DNA of 64,000 nucleotides from Anaerorhabdus sp036637135 (GTDB lineage: Bacteria > Bacillota_I > Bacilli_A > Erysipelotrichales > Erysipelotrichaceae): the NCBI RefSeq assembly GCF_036637135.1, contig NZ_JAVWNC010000003.1, forward strand, positions 5,303 through 69,302, written 5' to 3'. Position numbers and translations under genes: made by a program. Of this stretch, positions 32,873-40,606 are shown in pieces. The first letter of the stretch is position 1; every line of letters starts with the position of its first letter. A model generated the notes under the pieces. That model was not told the DNA's origin and did no database searches. It saw only the letters and a list, made by a program, of their open reading frames with translations.

Positions 32873-33582
32873 TATAGATTGACATGTTCGATTCGCGTTA
32901 ATGCATCCTTTACATGTGGTAAGTAATTTCTTCCAACTGGAATTAGGTGACCGTTGTATAAACTAATCTCGGTGGAATTAACATCTTTTATAAATAACAT
33001 ATTGACTAAAAAAGCTCGATGGCATTGAACAAAGATGTGGTTTGGTAAAGCACCAAGTATTTCTTCTGTTGAACGATATGTTTCGTAATTACCTTGTGTT
33101 GTATAAAATAACGCCTTTCTTAATGATTTTTCAATGTAAACGATATTTTTAAAAGGAATAATTGATGTTTTTCCTTTAAATGATAGTGATAGGCAATTTG
33201 TGTTGTTGTCGATTGAATCGAAGTATTTTTGCATTGCATTGGATAATTGAGAAATATTACTTCTAAAAACAGAATATAGGTGGTCAACTGTATAAACATC
33301 TGTAGTAAATTGATTTTCTTCCATAACAAAAATGATCCTTGTTTTAGGATAAAGTATGTTTATCTTACGAGCTAAATCGATGCCACTAACTTTTTCTAAA
33401 TGTGTATTTGTGATTAAGATTTGGAATTCGGTTTTAATGAAATCTTTAAGCAGTTGTGTATGCTCTCTATATGTACTTACAGTAGGCTTTACATCAATTG
33501 ATTTACAAAATTTCATCACTTCAGATAAGGTTTCGTTTAGATGATACGGATTTATGTCGCATATGGCTATATTTAAACTCAT
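32872..33582 (-). CDS. LytTR response regulator with degenerate receiver
   Basis: This is an AgrA/ComE-like regulator. The ATG at 33582 is chosen over GTG at 33591 on spacing, giving 236 residues. The C-terminal half (about 135-233) is a LytTR domain (SIIPFKNIVYIEK, FVQCHRAFLVNM, IPVGRNYLP). The N-terminal receiver looks inactive: the phospho-acceptor position reads Asn59 in LITNTHLEKVSG where LD is expected, and the acidic pair reads CDIN. No histidine kinase lies nearby. It is a single-gene transcript, upstream of the other LytTR pair. Confidence 0.82.
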   Translation of the reverse strand: MSLNIAICDINPYHLNETLSEVMKFCKSIDVKPTVSTYREHTQLLKDFIKTEFQILITNTHLEKVSGIDLARKINILYPKTRIIFVMEENQFTTDVYTVDHLYSVFRSNISQLSNAMQKYFDSIDNNTNCLSLSFKGKTSIIPFKNIVYIEKSLRKALFYTTQGNYETYRSTEEILGALPNHIFVQCHRAFLVNMLFIKDVNSTEISLYNGHLIPVGRNYLPHVKDALTRIEHVNL

Positions 33583-33775
33583 TTTAATCACGTCCCTATA
33601 ATAATAATATCAAATCTACGATAATAAAAATATTATACACATTGTTTTTGTTACATTATAGATGACGCTCATTACAATAACTCTTAATTGAGACAATGAA
33701 CAATTAGTTTTTATAAACATGTGAAGTTATATTCATGTTTAGTAAAATTATCTGGACTAGATTTGTAAACAAGTA

Positions 33776-34312
33776 CTAGTTTTTTAATTCGATATATAGC
33801 TTATTACAAAAGTTGATAAGTTCTTTTTGATTTGATTTATCTTTGAGCCAAGCTATACATTTTGATGCAACATCATTCGCAAAATTATATTGATCCAATG
33901 TGATTTCTGTATGATTTAAAGCTTCTTTTAATTCATCTTCATCAAGTAGTTCAATTGTTCCATCTGGAAAGAAGACTATATCTAAATACAAATCTTCAAA
34001 ATAAGAATTACCATCAGGCAATATGTTATTTTGAAGAGTAACATCAAAATAACACTCAACTAGTGTTTCTGTATCATCAAACATGGCAGTACACCATAAA
34101 TTATGATTTCTAAAACCTATTTGTAACCATGAGTATCCATTATCCGCAATACATTTGGATTGGTTTGTAAGTGGGTAAGAAATATACAAAGCTTCTTTCA
34201 AATTAATCATTTGTATTAATCCAGCTTCAGTTTGTGAGTCGATGGTTCTTGATGAAAATTTATACTCGTTTAACCGCCACCATTCTTGTCGTTTCATTGT
34301 TTTTGTTTTCAT
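33776..34312 (-). CDS. DUF402 family protein (nucleoside di/triphosphate phosphatase-like)
   Basis: DUF402 proteins bind nucleotides or RNA, and a staphylococcal member hydrolyses nucleoside tri- and diphosphates. An upstream start at 34387 exists, but the ATG at 34312 has GAGGG at good spacing and gives 178 residues. The family's acidic metal site is visible: ECYFDVTLQN, then FEDLYLDIVFFPDGTIELLDEDEL, broken across about residues 95-140. WWRLNEYKF is at the N-terminus. It is divergent from the PHP phosphoesterase gene. Confidence 0.8.
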   Translation of the reverse strand: MKTKTMKRQEWWRLNEYKFSSRTIDSQTEAGLIQMINLKEALYISYPLTNQSKCIADNGYSWLQIGFRNHNLWCTAMFDDTETLVECYFDVTLQNNILPDGNSYFEDLYLDIVFFPDGTIELLDEDELKEALNHTEITLDQYNFANDVASKCIAWLKDKSNQKELINFCNKLYIELKN

Positions 34313-34328
34313 ACTTAGTCCCTCATCG

Positions 34329-34349
34329 TGATATAATAATATCATTATA
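34329..34349. promoter_or_regulatory. Divergent -10 elements between DUF402 and PHP genes
   Basis: TGATATAAT (34329-34337) faces the PHP gene. TATAAT on the minus strand (34344-34349) faces the DUF402 gene. The two promoters nearly abut. Confidence 0.5.
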
Positions 34350-34363
34350 CAGGAGGAGTATTT

Positions 34364-35233
34364 ATGATTAAAGATTTTCATATGCATTCTCTATACAGTG
34401 ATGATGGTGAGTATTCACCAAAAGAATTGTGTCAAATGGCTAAGGATAATGGTATTAGTCAAATCGCTCTAACAGACCATGATAGTGTTCATGGCGTTTC
34501 AGAGATGATTGAAGAGGGTACAAAATTGGGATTAAAAGTCATTCCAGGAATAGAGGTTGATTGTAGTTTTGAAGGGACTAATTTCCATTTGTTAGTTTAT
34601 CATATGGACTATCGTGACCCGCGTTATGAGGATATCAAACAGTTTTATTTAAAACAAAATCAAGAAATTGCAATGAAGCAAGTTGAATTATTGGAGTCAT
34701 ATCTTCACATTCATATCGATCGTGATGCATTGAAATCAATTGAAAAAAATGGTGTTCTTGTACCTGAAGATATTGGGGAACTTTTACTTGAATTACCAGA
34801 ATTCAAAGATAGTGAGTTTTTACTCCCGTATCGTGAAAATGGTAATCGTTGTGATAATCCGTTCTTAAATATTTACTTGGATTTCTTCTCGCAAGGTAAA
34901 CCAGCATATGTTTCTGGGGAAATGCTAACGGTGCAATCGGTGCTTGATATAGCCAAAGAAACACATGGGGTAACAGTTGTTGCACATCCGGGATTGAATT
35001 TCAAAGGCAAAGATGATATTTTCTTGCGCCTACTTGATTTAGGTATACAAGGGATAGAGGTTGAAAGTAATTATCATGCCCTTGAACAAACTAAGTTCTA
35101 TTATGATATTGCGAAGGCACGAAATCTTATTATGACAAGTGGTAGTGATTTTCATGGTAAAAATAAACCTGCAATAAAAATGGGTACATTTGGTTGTGAG
35201 ATTGAAGATTTTGTAAATAACTTAACAGAATAA
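34364..35233 (+). CDS. PHP-domain phosphoesterase (TrpH/YciV-like)
   Basis: This is a metal-dependent phosphoesterase, of which relatives hydrolyse 3',5'-nucleoside bisphosphates or short RNAs. The 289-residue protein has the PHP motifs FHMHSLYSDDGEY, ALTDHDSVHG, IPGIEVDCSF, VVAHPG and SGSDFHGK. GGAGGAG precedes the start. It is monocistronic. The substrate cannot be fixed from sequence. Confidence 0.88.
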   Translation: MIKDFHMHSLYSDDGEYSPKELCQMAKDNGISQIALTDHDSVHGVSEMIEEGTKLGLKVIPGIEVDCSFEGTNFHLLVYHMDYRDPRYEDIKQFYLKQNQEIAMKQVELLESYLHIHIDRDALKSIEKNGVLVPEDIGELLLELPEFKDSEFLLPYRENGNRCDNPFLNIYLDFFSQGKPAYVSGEMLTVQSVLDIAKETHGVTVVAHPGLNFKGKDDIFLRLLDLGIQGIEVESNYHALEQTKFYYDIAKARNLIMTSGSDFHGKNKPAIKMGTFGCEIEDFVNNLTE

Positions 35234-35263
35234 GTAATTGAACTTTAATTTTATAGAGCTTTT

Positions 35264-35272
35264 TGATATAAT
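35264..35272 (+). promoter_or_regulatory. Extended -10 promoter of the YebC-family gene
   Basis: TGATATAAT, 32 bp upstream of the start codon. Confidence 0.55.
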
Positions 35273-35304
35273 AAACCAGTAAAAAACGAAGGGTGGAATA
35301 AATT

Positions 35305-36024
35305 ATGGGTCGTGCACATGAAGTGCGAGCTGCGTCAATGGCAAAAACTGCAGCATTAAAAACTAAACTTTATTCAAGATTTGGTAAAGAATTGTATATG
35401 GCTGCGAAGGCAGGTGTTCCTGATCCGGATATGAATCAAGGGCTTAAACGTAAAATTGCAGAAGCAAAGGCAAATCAAATACCTGCGGACGTTGTTAAAC
35501 GTGCAATTGAAAAAGCGAAGGGAGCATCAAATGAAAACTATGATCCAGTTCGTTATGAAGGATTTGGTCCTGGTGCTTCAACAATCGTAATTGATTGCTT
35601 AACTGATAACGTAAATCGTAGTGTAAGTGCTGTAAAGACATGTTTCAATAAAGCTCATGCAAAAATGGGAGTTGCTGGATGTGTTTCACATAGCTATGAT
35701 ACGGTTGGATTGTTCTCATTTCCATATGAAGATGAAGAAACAATGTTAGATGCTTTAATCAATGCTGAAGTAGAAGTTACGGATGTTGAAATTGAAGATG
35801 GTATTATGTCAGTTTATACTGCTCCAACGGATTTTGGTAAAGCGCAAAAAGCGATTGAAGATTTAATTCCTGAGGTTAAATTTGATGTATGTGAAATTAC
35901 ATTATTTCCACAAGAATATGTTCAATTGGAAACTGATGAAGATAAAGAATTATGGGAACGTTTAATCACATTATTAAATGATTGTGAAGATGTTCAATCG
36001 ATTTATCATAACGTAAAAAATTAA
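35305..36024 (+). CDS. YebC/PmpR family protein (YeeN-type)
   Basis: YebC-family proteins act as transcription regulators or, as shown for some, help ribosomes through proline stretches. The 239-residue protein starts MGRAHEVRAASMAKT. This variant of the N-terminus marks the YeeN-like subgroup. It contains KRKIAEAKANQIPADVVKRA and YEGFGPGASTIVIDCLTDN. It is monocistronic, with GGGTGG before the start and a terminator after. Confidence 0.92.
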   Translation: MGRAHEVRAASMAKTAALKTKLYSRFGKELYMAAKAGVPDPDMNQGLKRKIAEAKANQIPADVVKRAIEKAKGASNENYDPVRYEGFGPGASTIVIDCLTDNVNRSVSAVKTCFNKAHAKMGVAGCVSHSYDTVGLFSFPYEDEETMLDALINAEVEVTDVEIEDGIMSVYTAPTDFGKAQKAIEDLIPEVKFDVCEITLFPQEYVQLETDEDKELWERLITLLNDCEDVQSIYHNVKN

Positions 36025-36049
36025 AAGGTGATTAGTCACCTTTTTAATT
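36023..36049. terminator. Terminator after the YebC-family gene
   Basis: The stem AAAAGGTGA with TCACCTTTT is followed by T-rich sequence. It may also end the convergent lipoprotein transcript. Confidence 0.85.
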
Positions 36050-36102
36050 TGTATTTATACTGTAGATTTATATTTATGGATTAAAGTCTCGTTGAGATTC
36101 GA

Positions 36103-36672
36103 TTACAATAGGTTTATTTGGGTCTTAATTGCTTTTGTTAATGCGGCAAATAAATTATCTCCATCTTCAATAAACCAACCATCATCAGTTTTTATACATA
36201 CAACATCAAAAGTTTTAACTAAACTTGGATTCGCACGCATATATGCTTTGTGATAAGCATCTGCTATTTTTTGATCGTAAACATCAGGATTCGCATGATC
36301 ATCAAAAGCTTGGATAAAATATTCAAGGTAGTTTTCTTTTAGCTCGATGCAACTGTAATAAGTAATGGTTAATTTATAAGTTACTTGATTAGCTTGGCTA
36401 TCCACAAGATCAAAACTAGTTTCCATTTCTTTTAATATACGCATGACTTCTTTTGTTGTTTGTGTGCTGTTGGTATATTCTTGAAAACCTTCGAATTCTT
36501 CTTGTATATTTTGGTCTATAGGTTGGCTTAGATAGGTGTTCATTTTGTCAAAGTCAAATGTTTTGAATCCACTTAAAAATGCATGCATCGTCCCATCAGA
36601 AGTTGAAGGTCTAGGTGCACATCCGACTAATAATAAACACAATGTTATTGCCAATAATTTCTTTATCTTCAT
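36103..36672 (-). CDS. Lipoprotein, function unknown
   Basis: The ATG at 36672 puts the signal peptide at the N-terminus and gives 189 residues; an earlier ATG at 36690 has no ribosome binding site. The signal ends in the lipobox LLVGC (Cys at about 18). The mature part (about 30-180) looks like a small alpha/beta fold: an N-terminal helix-rich region, a TYKLTITYYSC strand and a C-terminal VVCIKTDDGWFIEDG strand pair. This resembles the NTF2/DUF4878 type of extracellular domain. The resemblance is inference; no function is assigned. Confidence 0.72.
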   Translation of the reverse strand: MKIKKLLAITLCLLLVGCAPRPSTSDGTMHAFLSGFKTFDFDKMNTYLSQPIDQNIQEEFEGFQEYTNSTQTTKEVMRILKEMETSFDLVDSQANQVTYKLTITYYSCIELKENYLEYFIQAFDDHANPDVYDQKIADAYHKAYMRANPSLVKTFDVVCIKTDDGWFIEDGDNLFAALTKAIKTQINLL

Positions 36673-36696
36673 ATTTTTTCCATTATCCATTTAATT

Positions 36697-36705
36697 TGAT
36701 ATAAT
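36697..36705 (+). promoter_or_regulatory. Extended -10 promoter of tarD
   Basis: TGATATAAT, 27 bp upstream of the start codon at 36732. Confidence 0.55.
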
Positions 36706-36731
36706 AATTATACATGAATAAGGAGCTAACC

Positions 36732-37130
36732 ATGAAAAGAATTTTAACTTATGGAACTTATGATTTACTACATTGGGGTCATATTCGTTTATTAAAACGT
36801 GCTAAAGAAATGGGAGACTACTTAATTGTAGCTTTATCAACTGATGAATTTAATGCGATTAAAGGTAAAAAGGCCTATCACCCATATGAAGAAAGAAAAA
36901 TGATGTTAGAAGCTATTCGCTATGTTGATTTGGTTATTCCTGAAAACACATGGGAACAAAAAAAAGACGACATACAAAATTATTTTGCTGACGCCTTGGT
37001 TATGGGGGATGATTGGGAAGGTAAGTTTGATGATTTAGAGAAATATTGTGAAGTTGTTTATTTGCCGAGAACAGAGGGCATATCAACAACTAAAATTAAA
37101 CATGATTTAGAAAGTGCTACTGAGGAGTAG
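36732..37130 (+). CDS. tarD: Glycerol-3-phosphate cytidylyltransferase TagD/TarD
   Basis: This enzyme makes CDP-glycerol for teichoic or other glycerol-phosphate polymers. An ATG at 36714 exists, but 36732 has AAGGAG 6 bp upstream and gives 132 residues, the usual length. It shows the nucleotidyltransferase motifs GTYDLLHWGHIRLLKRA and RTEGISTTKI. It stands alone here, without other teichoic acid genes. Its end overlaps the tmcAL end by 14 bp on the opposite strand. Confidence 0.92.
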   Translation: MKRILTYGTYDLLHWGHIRLLKRAKEMGDYLIVALSTDEFNAIKGKKAYHPYEERKMMLEAIRYVDLVIPENTWEQKKDDIQNYFADALVMGDDWEGKFDDLEKYCEVVYLPRTEGISTTKIKHDLESATEE

Positions 37131-37139
37131 TACTTTTTA
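37112..37139. terminator. Bidirectional terminator across overlapping gene ends
   Basis: The 10-bp stem AAGTGCTACT with AGTAGTACTT and a GAGG loop is followed by T. It is contained in the overlapping 3' ends of tarD and tmcAL. Confidence 0.8.
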
Positions 37140-38247
37140 TGTATTGAGGTCCACCTATTTCTTTTTTGATAAGTTCATCGCGTTTAGTTTCATCCATTTG
37201 AGATGTATAAAGGAGTGTTGTTCTAAATTCAAGTTTACGATAGGCTTCTGGGATTTGAGCAAACTTGCTTGCGACTTTTATTTCTTTTTCGGAAAGGAAT
37301 TTTAAATAATTACGACCTGTTTCGTTAAATGCTAGTATTCTTAAAGTGTCTAATGGGGGGAGATTCTTAACTTCATCCTTGGTAACACGATTTAATAGTT
37401 GTATACAAGAACGTTGAATCCTAGATGTTGTATACCTTCTTGTAGTTGATTTATTCAAGAATTCTTCGAAAGTTGCACAATGCATTGCTTGGTTGATGAG
37501 GTGGTTTTCGATTCCTTCATTAAACAAAAAGATATTGGATAATTCTTTAGGATTACTTGTCAGTAATATTGTACGTAAGTAAGGATAAAAATCTTTAAGT
37601 TGCACGCAAACAGAGTTTTCTAACTCTTGTGTCATTGGTGTTGTGTCTTGGATATTAGTATGATTAAAGATTGCTTTGCGTATCGCGGAAGCACTCGCAA
37701 TTTGTTGGTGAATCATTTGATCGTGGTAATGAACTGTTCGTTGTATTGTATAAGGTTTAATTGCGGTGTTATTAAGTTCTTTCAAGTAGGCAACACCTAA
37801 AATATCATTTGGTTCCATTTCTTTGGCTAAAAGCCCGTAAGATTTAGGAAAACTATGACCAGCATGTAAAGATTCTTTTAGATGATCTACATGGATACAT
37901 GAATCTGCCATTTCTTGGAGTTCTTCTAAGTTATTTGATTCACTACCGAATACTAAACTATCGATTTGCGCAAGCTTTAGACAATCTATAGCTCCTTTAG
38001 CAAAGTGGGATGCACTTTGTGTAGCGTAAATATAAGGTAACTCTATAACGCAATCGACACCATATTCAACGGCTTTTTTAGCGCGTTGCCATTTATCAAT
38101 AATTGCAGGTTCACCACGTTGAACAAAGTTGCCAGACATAACCGCAACTAAAACATCACATTGGCTGATTTCTCTTGCTCTTTGAATGTGATGGTAATGT
38201 CCATTATGAAATGGATTGTATTCAACGATAATTCCACATATTTTCAT
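37117..38247 (-). CDS. tmcAL: tRNA(Met) cytidine acetate ligase TmcAL
   Basis: TmcAL (formerly YlbM) uses acetate and ATP to acetylate the wobble cytidine of elongator tRNA-Met. The 376-residue protein has the nucleotidyltransferase motif EYNPFHNGHYHHI, GNFVQRGEPAI, the IELPYIYATQSA stretch, and SASAIRKAI as the second nucleotide motif. It is a single minus-strand gene, divergent from the lipase gene. Confidence 0.92.
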   Translation of the reverse strand: MKICGIIVEYNPFHNGHYHHIQRAREISQCDVLVAVMSGNFVQRGEPAIIDKWQRAKKAVEYGVDCVIELPYIYATQSASHFAKGAIDCLKLAQIDSLVFGSESNNLEELQEMADSCIHVDHLKESLHAGHSFPKSYGLLAKEMEPNDILGVAYLKELNNTAIKPYTIQRTVHYHDQMIHQQIASASAIRKAIFNHTNIQDTTPMTQELENSVCVQLKDFYPYLRTILLTSNPKELSNIFLFNEGIENHLINQAMHCATFEEFLNKSTTRRYTTSRIQRSCIQLLNRVTKDEVKNLPPLDTLRILAFNETGRNYLKFLSEKEIKVASKFAQIPEAYRKLEFRTTLLYTSQMDETKRDELIKKEIGGPQYIKSTTPQ

Positions 38248-38327
38248 ATTATCACCTGCTTTATTCTATCATAATTCTTCTTGTTATTAATAAAAATATG
38301 TTATGATAGTTAAGCGAGGTGAAGCAT

Positions 38328-39233
38328 ATGAAAGTTGAATTATCTTACAACATATACCGTCCTCAAGAGTATGCTTTGGGTATTATTCAAATTATTCATG
38401 GGATGAGTGAATATGGACAACGATATGAGAAGTTTGCTCAATACTTGTGTAAAAAAGGTTTTGTGGTAATTACTTATGACCATCGAGGCCATGGATCTAC
38501 ATGTTTAAATACAGAAGATCTTGGTTTTTTTGACTCGGAAGAGGGTTGGTTAAAGCTAATTGAAGATGCACATTTTATAACAGATATTGTAAAACGCGAA
38601 TATCCACCTGAAGTTCCGTTTATCTTGTTTGGGCATAGTATGGGATCGTTGGTGGCACGTAGCTATTTGAAACGCTTTGATTATGAATTGAATGGCTTAA
38701 TACTTAGTGGAGCTCCAAATTATCAACTTGCGGCTCGTGCTGGGGTTTTGCTTGCAAAGCATTACGTAAAGAAGAATGGCGAGAAGGGAAGAACACCTTT
38801 CCTAGAAGAATTATCTACAGGACAGTTTGCCAAGAAATTTAAAAATGGTAAAACTGAATTTGATTGGTTAAGTAAAAACCCAGATAATGTACAATCGTAT
38901 ATTAACGACCCACTTTGTGGATTTCCATTTACAAACAAAGGTTATGAAGATTTATTTAGATTAATGTGTGATATGCATTCAACTAAGGGATGGAAATGCA
39001 CAAAAAAAGATTTACCGATATTTTTTATAGCTGGTGAAGAAGATCCTTGTACCGGTGGAAATAAAGGATTATTGAGTTCAATTAATAGTCTAAAAAAGGC
39101 TGGATATAGTAATTTATCACAACTTGTTTACCCTGAACTTAGACATGAAATATTAAATGAAAAGGAACAAGATACCATTTATGAAGATATTTATCGATGG
39201 ATTTGTAAACATTGCTTGAAGAAGAATGGCTAA
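38328..39233 (+). CDS. Alpha/beta hydrolase, monoacylglycerol-lipase-like
   Basis: This is a serine hydrolase of the lysophospholipase/monoglyceride lipase group. The ATG at 38328 follows GAGGTG (GTG at 38319 rejected) and gives 301 residues. It has the oxyanion region QIIHGMSEYGQRY, DHRGHGST, the nucleophile GHSMGS, the acid in AGEEDPC and the His in RHEILNE. It lacks a signal peptide, so it acts inside the cell. The natural lipid is unknown. Confidence 0.88.
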   Translation: MKVELSYNIYRPQEYALGIIQIIHGMSEYGQRYEKFAQYLCKKGFVVITYDHRGHGSTCLNTEDLGFFDSEEGWLKLIEDAHFITDIVKREYPPEVPFILFGHSMGSLVARSYLKRFDYELNGLILSGAPNYQLAARAGVLLAKHYVKKNGEKGRTPFLEELSTGQFAKKFKNGKTEFDWLSKNPDNVQSYINDPLCGFPFTNKGYEDLFRLMCDMHSTKGWKCTKKDLPIFFIAGEEDPCTGGNKGLLSSINSLKKAGYSNLSQLVYPELRHEILNEKEQDTIYEDIYRWICKHCLKKNG

Positions 39234-39296
39234 AACGATTGACTTTAGAGGTGTCTTTCTCTATAATTAATGCGTTAACGAATAGGAGTATAGCGT

Positions 39297-39809
39297 GTGA
39301 AATGGACAAGGGCTGAGCTGTTAAATTTGCAAGAGAATCAAATCCATTTTGATGAATTTGTAGAGTTTGATAAGAACACATTCAAAATGAATGAGCGTTT
39401 AAGAGATTTGCACGATATACATGTAAGCGGGGTTGGATACTTTAGTTCTACATCAAATGAATTTGAAGTAGAATTAGAGATTACGGGAATCATGGAATGC
39501 CCATGTGCCATAACCAACGAATCAGTGGATGTACCATTTGATACCTGTTGCCATGAAGTCTTCTCATTTGCAGAAACAGATGATGTTGACGTCCATGTAG
39601 TTAAGAATGAAATCATTGAATTGATTCCTGTTATCTTCCAACTTATAAATCTTGAGGTACCTCTTAAGGTAGTAAAAGATGGTCCAATTGATTATCCTAA
39701 AGGTAATGGTTGGCAAATTATGAGCGAAGAAGATTATGAAAAGTCGAAGGGCAGTCAGATTGACCCTCGATTAGCAAAACTAAAAGATTTCAAAATTGAA
39801 AATGATTAG
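39297..39809 (+). CDS. yceD: YceD/DUF177 family protein
   Basis: YceD-family proteins are linked to 23S rRNA accumulation and almost always precede rpmF. The 170-residue protein starts with GTG at 39297, 8 bp after AGGAG. It shows the family signature with CPCAITNESVDVPFD in the middle and a C-terminal KGNGWQIMSEEDY followed by DPRLAKLKDF. rpmF follows 11 bp later. Confidence 0.88.
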   Translation: MKWTRAELLNLQENQIHFDEFVEFDKNTFKMNERLRDLHDIHVSGVGYFSSTSNEFEVELEITGIMECPCAITNESVDVPFDTCCHEVFSFAETDDVDVHVVKNEIIELIPVIFQLINLEVPLKVVKDGPIDYPKGNGWQIMSEEDYEKSKGSQIDPRLAKLKDFKIEND

Positions 39810-39820
39810 GAGGTGCCAAA

Positions 39821-39967
39821 ATGGCTGTACAACAAAGAAGAAATTCTAAAACTAGAAAAAACAAACGTAGAACTCATTTCAAACTAGATGCTCCAACACT
39901 AGTTAAATGTCCTGCATGTGGGGAACTTAAAAAACCTCACTTCATGTGCGCATGTGGAAATAAATAG
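39821..39967 (+). CDS. rpmF: 50S ribosomal protein L32
   Basis: This is a 48-residue zinc-ribbon ribosomal protein. It starts MAVQQRRNSKTRKNKRR, has the conserved RTHFKLDAPTLVKCPACGE and ends HFMCACGNK. The zinc ligands would be Cys30, Cys33, Cys43 and Cys45. The last pair is CxC instead of the CxxC seen in Bacillus L32, and the tail after it is very short. AGGAGGTG precedes the start. Confidence 0.95.
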   Translation: MAVQQRRNSKTRKNKRRTHFKLDAPTLVKCPACGELKKPHFMCACGNK

Positions 39968-39988
39968 TAAGATTCTTACTATTTTTTT
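39963..39988 (+). terminator. Terminator after rpmF
   Basis: The stem ATAGTAAG with CTTACTAT and a three-base loop is followed by a run of T. Confidence 0.88.
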
Positions 39989-40000
39989 TATGTTTAAAAT

Positions 40001-40026
40001 GACCGAAAAATTCGGTCTTTTATTTT
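40001..40026 (+). terminator. Second terminator-like hairpin
   Basis: GACCGAA with TTCGGTC and an AAA loop is followed by T-rich sequence. It backs up the rpmF terminator before the mraZ promoter. Confidence 0.75.
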
Positions 40027-40105
40027 GTCAAAAAGTCCTTATTTAAAAGGCTAATTGAATGATTTTCAAGTAAGTGAAATAATTAACATTTTATGAAAAA
40101 AAGTG

Positions 40106-40134
40106 TTAACAAATACCTGGATATGTATTATAAT
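40106..40134 (+). promoter_or_regulatory. Promoter of the mraZ (dcw) operon
   Basis: TTAACA (40106-40111) and TATAAT (40129-40134) are separated by 17 bp, the best consensus-like promoter in the window. It lies directly upstream of the MraZ boxes. Confidence 0.8.
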
Positions 40135-40170
40135 GTGGGAGTAAGTGGTAAGAAGTGGTAGATAGTGGGA
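40135..40170 (+). promoter_or_regulatory. Four MraZ-binding repeats
   Basis: GTGGGA, GTGGTA, GTGGTA and GTGGGA start at 40135, 40145, 40155 and 40165, exactly 10 bp apart, between the -10 and the mraZ start. MraZ is known to bind such GTGG/TGGG repeats before its own gene. The last repeat overlaps the mraZ ribosome binding site. Confidence 0.88.
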
Positions 40171-40177
40171 GGTTCTT

Positions 40178-40606
40178 GTGTTTATAGGTGAATTCAGACA
40201 CAATCTTGACTCAAAGAAAAGAGTAATTATTCCAGCTAAATTTCGTGAGGAATTAGGGGAGCTTTTCATTGTGACACGTGGATTGGATGGATGCTTAACT
40301 GTATACACTATGGAACAATGGACACTATTACTTGAACAATTAAAAAAATTACCATCAACCAAAAAAGAAACTCGACTTTATGTACGTAGTATCACTTCTA
40401 AGGCAACTGAATGTGAATGCGATGCACAAGGTAGAATTCAATTACCAAGTTATTTGATTAGTGAAGCTGCAATTGAAAAAGAATGTGTCATTGTAGGTGT
40501 TGCTGATCATGTAGAAATATGGTCTGAAACACGTTGGGAAGGCTATCAAGAGGGAAGCGAATCATTTGAAGATGTTGCTGAACAATTGACTGATTTCTTG
40601 TTGTAA
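40178..40606 (+). CDS. mraZ: Transcriptional regulator MraZ
   Basis: MraZ is a ring-forming AbrB-fold regulator of the division and cell-wall cluster. The 142-residue protein starts with GTG, 5 bp after GGGAGG. It has the two MraZ repeats: FRHNLDSKKRVIIPAKFRE and CECDAQGRIQLPSYL. Its binding repeats lie just upstream (40135-40170), so autoregulation is likely. The stop overlaps the rsmH start by one base. Confidence 0.96.
   Translation: MFIGEFRHNLDSKKRVIIPAKFREELGELFIVTRGLDGCLTVYTMEQWTLLLEQLKKLPSTKKETRLYVRSITSKATECECDAQGRIQLPSYLISEAAIEKECVIVGVADHVEIWSETRWEGYQEGSESFEDVAEQLTDFLL

Noticed and set aside
33657..33666. TATAGATGAC upstream of the LytTR response regulator as a LytTR repeat
   Set aside because: It matches only part of the repeat, and no partner lies 21 bp away on either side.
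33592..33775. Possible small RNA or gene between the LytTR regulator and DUF402
   Set aside because: The 184 bp hold only AT-rich sequence and a probable minus-strand TATAAT; I see no stable hairpin with a T-run and no ORF with a ribosome binding site.
40106..40111. TTAACA before mraZ as a Pho box
   Set aside because: It fits a -35 hexamer with 17-bp spacing to TATAAT, and no second half-site stands 11 bp away.
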